Source: Rhizobiaceae bacterium MnEN-MB40S (lineage in GTDB: Bacteria > Pseudomonadota > Alphaproteobacteria > Rhizobiales > Rhizobiaceae). From it: a stretch of DNA of 64,000 nt. The notes beneath the pieces are model-generated. The model was not told the DNA's origin. It searched no databases and saw nothing but the letters and a program-made list of their open reading frames with translations. Location: NCBI GenBank assembly GCA_024343425.1, contig BRLC01000002.1, positions 408,117 through 472,116 on the forward strand, given 5' to 3'. The first letter of the stretch is position 1; each line of letters opens with the position of its first letter. The translations under genes were made by a program, and so were the position numbers. Positions 61,693 to 64,000 of the stretch are shown here, piece after piece.

Positions 61693-62942
61693 CCCAGTCA
61701 TCGCAGACAAGAATGCGGCGTATCTTCGGAGAAGGCGTGTTCATCGCGCCGAGGCTCATGGAGGAGATGAGCGAGTGGGTGATCGATGATCTGAACACCA
61801 TCGAATTCATGACGGCGGGGCTTGTGGCCGTGGCGGACGACATGCCGATGCTTGTTCACGAATCGACCATGTCGCCCAACAGCCAGTCCGCCATGCGCGA
61901 CTGCGGCCTCAGCATCGGCGGGAACGTCATCACCTACAGGAACCGTCAGGACTATATCGGGCAGGTGACGGCGATAGCGGCTTCGGGCCTGATGCCGGTT
62001 TTCCAGCACGCCAATCCGCCGGGCCTGTTTGACGGATGCGATCCGGCGATCCGCGACGAAACGATCCGCTTTGTCAACGACAAGTCCAATCTCGGCGAAC
62101 TGGCGGGGCCTCACGGCGCGCCGGCGCGCAGGATTCTCGACCCGTTCGACGAGGCGGCGGCGCTTGGGCTGAAGACGCCGACCGTTCTGAAAGTGGCGAC
62201 GGACAAGCCCAATGGCGGCGCGACCGATGTCGCGATCTGCCGCAAGAGACGCCACCTGCCCCGGGCCTATAAAAAATTCTCCAGCGCGGATCGCGTCATC
62301 GTCGAAGACTACGTCCAGGCGGCTGCAAACTGGAGCGTGCGCTATGAAATCCTGCGCGGAGCGCCGCCCCGATCCTCCGGTTCCAGCAGACAGATCTGCA
62401 TGAGGAACGGCGTCCATGTCGGCAATCTGATCAACACCGCAGACGCGCCCCCGGCTGCGGTTCTTGACCTTGCGCGCACCGTCGCCGAAGCGGGCCGTGA
62501 ACGCGGCTATTTCGGTCTGGCCGGTTTCGACATACTGGTCGATCACGCCGGCCGCGCCTGGGCGATCGACCTCAACTTCCGGATGACGTCGAGTTCGGCC
62601 TTCGGCTATCTTTTCGACGCGTTGGCGGAACCGCGCGGAATGACCTGCGGCAGGCTCGCATTCTGTTTCATCGATCATGGTCTGTCGTCCTTTCTTGCCC
62701 GCTGCCGCCCGGCGTTCGACGCCGGCTGGCTGGTTCCCGTGTCGACATTCGACCCGGCGTTTGGAGAGGCGGAGCCTGGCCAGGCGCGATGCCGGATGAT
62801 GATCATGGGTCGCGACGAAGCCGACCTGGTTCGAAACGAACGCCGGCTGGAGGCACTGGGCGCCGAATTTCACCCGCTTCGAAAACCGCCGTTCCGGCGA
62901 ACCTTCCTGCCCTCCTCCCTGTTCCGCGCGACCACTTTCTGA
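61689..62942 (+). CDS. ATP-grasp domain protein
   Basis: 417 residues. An N-terminal domain of about 125 residues precedes an ATP-grasp fold: VLKVATDKPNGGATD with Lys168 (about 166-180), VIVEDYV with Glu206, and the Mg site WAIDLNFRMTSSS at 291-303 (Asp294, Asn296). ATP-grasp ligases join an acyl phosphate to an amine or thiol. GTG at 61689 overlaps the previous stop (GTGA), with GGAGGAG about 12 bases upstream; a longer frame runs back into the PP-loop gene. Substrate unknown. Confidence 0.8.
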   Translation: MTQSSQTRMRRIFGEGVFIAPRLMEEMSEWVIDDLNTIEFMTAGLVAVADDMPMLVHESTMSPNSQSAMRDCGLSIGGNVITYRNRQDYIGQVTAIAASGLMPVFQHANPPGLFDGCDPAIRDETIRFVNDKSNLGELAGPHGAPARRILDPFDEAAALGLKTPTVLKVATDKPNGGATDVAICRKRRHLPRAYKKFSSADRVIVEDYVQAAANWSVRYEILRGAPPRSSGSSRQICMRNGVHVGNLINTADAPPAAVLDLARTVAEAGRERGYFGLAGFDILVDHAGRAWAIDLNFRMTSSSAFGYLFDALAEPRGMTCGRLAFCFIDHGLSSFLARCRPAFDAGWLVPVSTFDPAFGEAEPGQARCRMMIMGRDEADLVRNERRLEALGAEFHPLRKPPFRRTFLPSSLFRATTF

Positions 62943-62949
62943 TAGCCAA

Positions 62950-63996
62950 GTGAAGATGAATCCGACCGTCGACATCATCCGAAGCCAGCAGGCGCTGGAG
63001 GCGCTTCGCCCGGAATGGGACGCCCTGCACGCCCGGTGTTACGCCAAGGCGTTTTTCAACGATCATCGCGCTGTGATGCTGAACTGGGCGCGCCATCGAA
63101 AGGCGCGATCGAATTCGCTTCATATCGTCACGATGCGACAGTCGGGCGAGCTCGTCTTTGCAGCCCCGATGATACAGCAGCGCGACCGCATCGGCACCTC
63201 GACGCTGAAATGGCTGACGTCGCTGACGCCGCTCTATGACGACGTGCTCATCGCGCCGGAGGCGGATGTCGACGTGATTGCGAGTCAGTTCGCCAGGCAT
63301 GTCCGATCCATTCCGTTTGCACGCAAGCTGAAAGCCTCGATCGTGCGGGAAGATTCCAGTCTCAATGCGATCCTTTCCAGTATGGGGCCTGTCGATTCCA
63401 GCGAGCATCCGGCGCTCGAGGCAGACCTGAAAAACTATGCCGATCGGGACGCCTATTTCGCCGACAAACCGGCCAAAAGCCGCAAGAGATACCGTTTATA
63501 TTTCAACAGGTTGTCGCAACTTGGAGAAACGAAATTCAACCTGCATGGCGCGGACTCCGATCTGAGATCCGAGATTTCCTGGATATTCGACGTGAAGCGC
63601 GACTGGGCCATGGAGCGCTCTGGAGACAGGGGCTGGATATCCCAGCCGGAAACGGAACACTGGTTTCAATCCTTCAGCGAGGACCTGCCCGGGAAATCCG
63701 GCGCTGTTACGCTCACATGCGGCGACAAACGGGTCGTCTCCGCCTTGTTCTACGTCCACCAGGATACGCTTTTCGGCTCGAAGATCGCCTATGATCCGGA
63801 ATTCTCCCATGCCTCGCCCGGCCTGCTTTTGATGGTCGAACTCTGTCGCGTCGCGATCGATCTCGGAAAGCGCCGCGTCGACATCATGACGGGCGATTCC
63901 AGCTGGAAGCGACGTTTCGCGACACATTCGGTTCCCATCAACAGCTATCGCCTGTCTCTTGGTCCATGGCGGCTGCACAACAAGAAGTGGCTCTAG
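62950..63996 (+). CDS. GNAT acyltransferase of the CelD/BcsL (FemAB-like) type
   Basis: 348 residues. N-terminal LRPEWDALHARC and the C-terminal GNAT core (KSRKRYRLYFNRL, then VVSALFYVHQDTLFGSKIAYDPEFSHASPGLLLMVELC, quoted only in part: SKIAYDPEFSHASPG) match Acetyltransf_6. Such proteins occur in exopolysaccharide and peptide-modifying clusters and may use acyl-CoA or aminoacyl donors. GTG at 62950 or ATG at 62956; no clear Shine-Dalgarno. Seven bases behind the ATP-grasp stop; the window ends 4 bases after its own stop, so the cluster may continue. Confidence 0.82.
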   Translation: MKMNPTVDIIRSQQALEALRPEWDALHARCYAKAFFNDHRAVMLNWARHRKARSNSLHIVTMRQSGELVFAAPMIQQRDRIGTSTLKWLTSLTPLYDDVLIAPEADVDVIASQFARHVRSIPFARKLKASIVREDSSLNAILSSMGPVDSSEHPALEADLKNYADRDAYFADKPAKSRKRYRLYFNRLSQLGETKFNLHGADSDLRSEISWIFDVKRDWAMERSGDRGWISQPETEHWFQSFSEDLPGKSGAVTLTCGDKRVVSALFYVHQDTLFGSKIAYDPEFSHASPGLLLMVELCRVAIDLGKRRVDIMTGDSSWKRRFATHSVPINSYRLSLGPWRLHNKKWL

Positions 63997-64000
63997 AGCC

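Noticed and set aside
60532..61710. A 392-codon minus-strand frame opposite the PP-loop gene
   Set aside because: The plus-strand frame carries the PP-loop, the four-Cys site and start-stop coupling to its neighbour.
1..64000. CRISPR arrays, insertion sequences, phage genes, rRNA, riboswitches
   Set aside because: I looked for regular repeats, transposase or integrase motifs and known riboswitch cores on both strands and saw none; a covariance-model scan would be needed to exclude small RNAs.

Overview
The window is a chromosomal segment from an alphaproteobacterium of the order Hyphomicrobiales (Rhizobiales). Its conserved blocks follow the rhizobial order: alr-radA-cvpA-purF-SDR; pssA-psd-Atm1-like ABC transporter; cysS-GFA-cimA-rarD; recO-era-rnc-lepB-acpS-DUF2062-rsh-rpoZ; NYN/UDG and smpB-dapA-slt. 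GC content is high, start overlaps of the ATGA/GTGA type are frequent, and Shine-Dalgarno sites are of the GGAGG type. TRAP and branched-chain-type ABC transporters together hint at a marine or soil heterotroph. The genus cannot be fixed from the sequence alone. I found no tRNA, rRNA, CRISPR array or insertion sequence.

Layout. 1-4798: the 3' end of alr, then radA, cvpA, purF and an SDR. 5008-10374: a PadR regulator preceded by three evenly spaced palindromes, then an RND efflux adaptor and permease closed by a terminator. 10403-25397: a catabolic island of two minus-strand operons and one divergent IclR-type regulator. Operon 1 (24402 to 18255) holds a TRAP transporter, a 2-hydroxyacid dehydrogenase, an M24 creatinase-fold protein and an ACMSD/resorcylate-decarboxylase-type amidohydrolase. 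Operon 2 (18055 to 10403) holds a cyclase-family hydrolase, a cupin, an SDR, a 3-hydroxyacyl-CoA dehydrogenase and a five-gene ABC importer. Both operons are preceded by the same 115-bp element carrying an inverted repeat, so they probably form one regulon importing and degrading an unidentified carboxylate. 25422-31424: phospholipid synthesis, an exporter and a long LysM protein. 31686-41982: LOG protein, RarD, citramalate synthase, CysRS, LysE, YedK, Nudix and small conserved proteins. 41988-51357: phosphatase, MFS carrier and the conserved housekeeping cluster. 51701-59508: NYN, UDG, an inserted D-amino-acid module (DadA, EutA/maleate-isomerase-like, RidA), smpB, dapA and slt. 59567-63996: an alpha/beta hydrolase, then a tightly packed PP-loop / ATP-grasp / GNAT trio that looks biosynthetic.

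Best candidates for something undescribed: (i) the PP-loop/ATP-grasp/GNAT trio at the right edge; (ii) a possible cysteine-responsive leader in front of cysS, consisting of a sigma-70-type promoter whose predicted start coincides with the ATG of an 18-codon ORF with two Cys codons, followed by two mutually exclusive hairpins, one hiding the cysS ribosome-binding site; (iii) the duplicated regulatory element and a second duplicated hairpin plus ribosome-binding site with compensatory stem changes in the catabolic island. All alignments, counts and pairings were done by eye.
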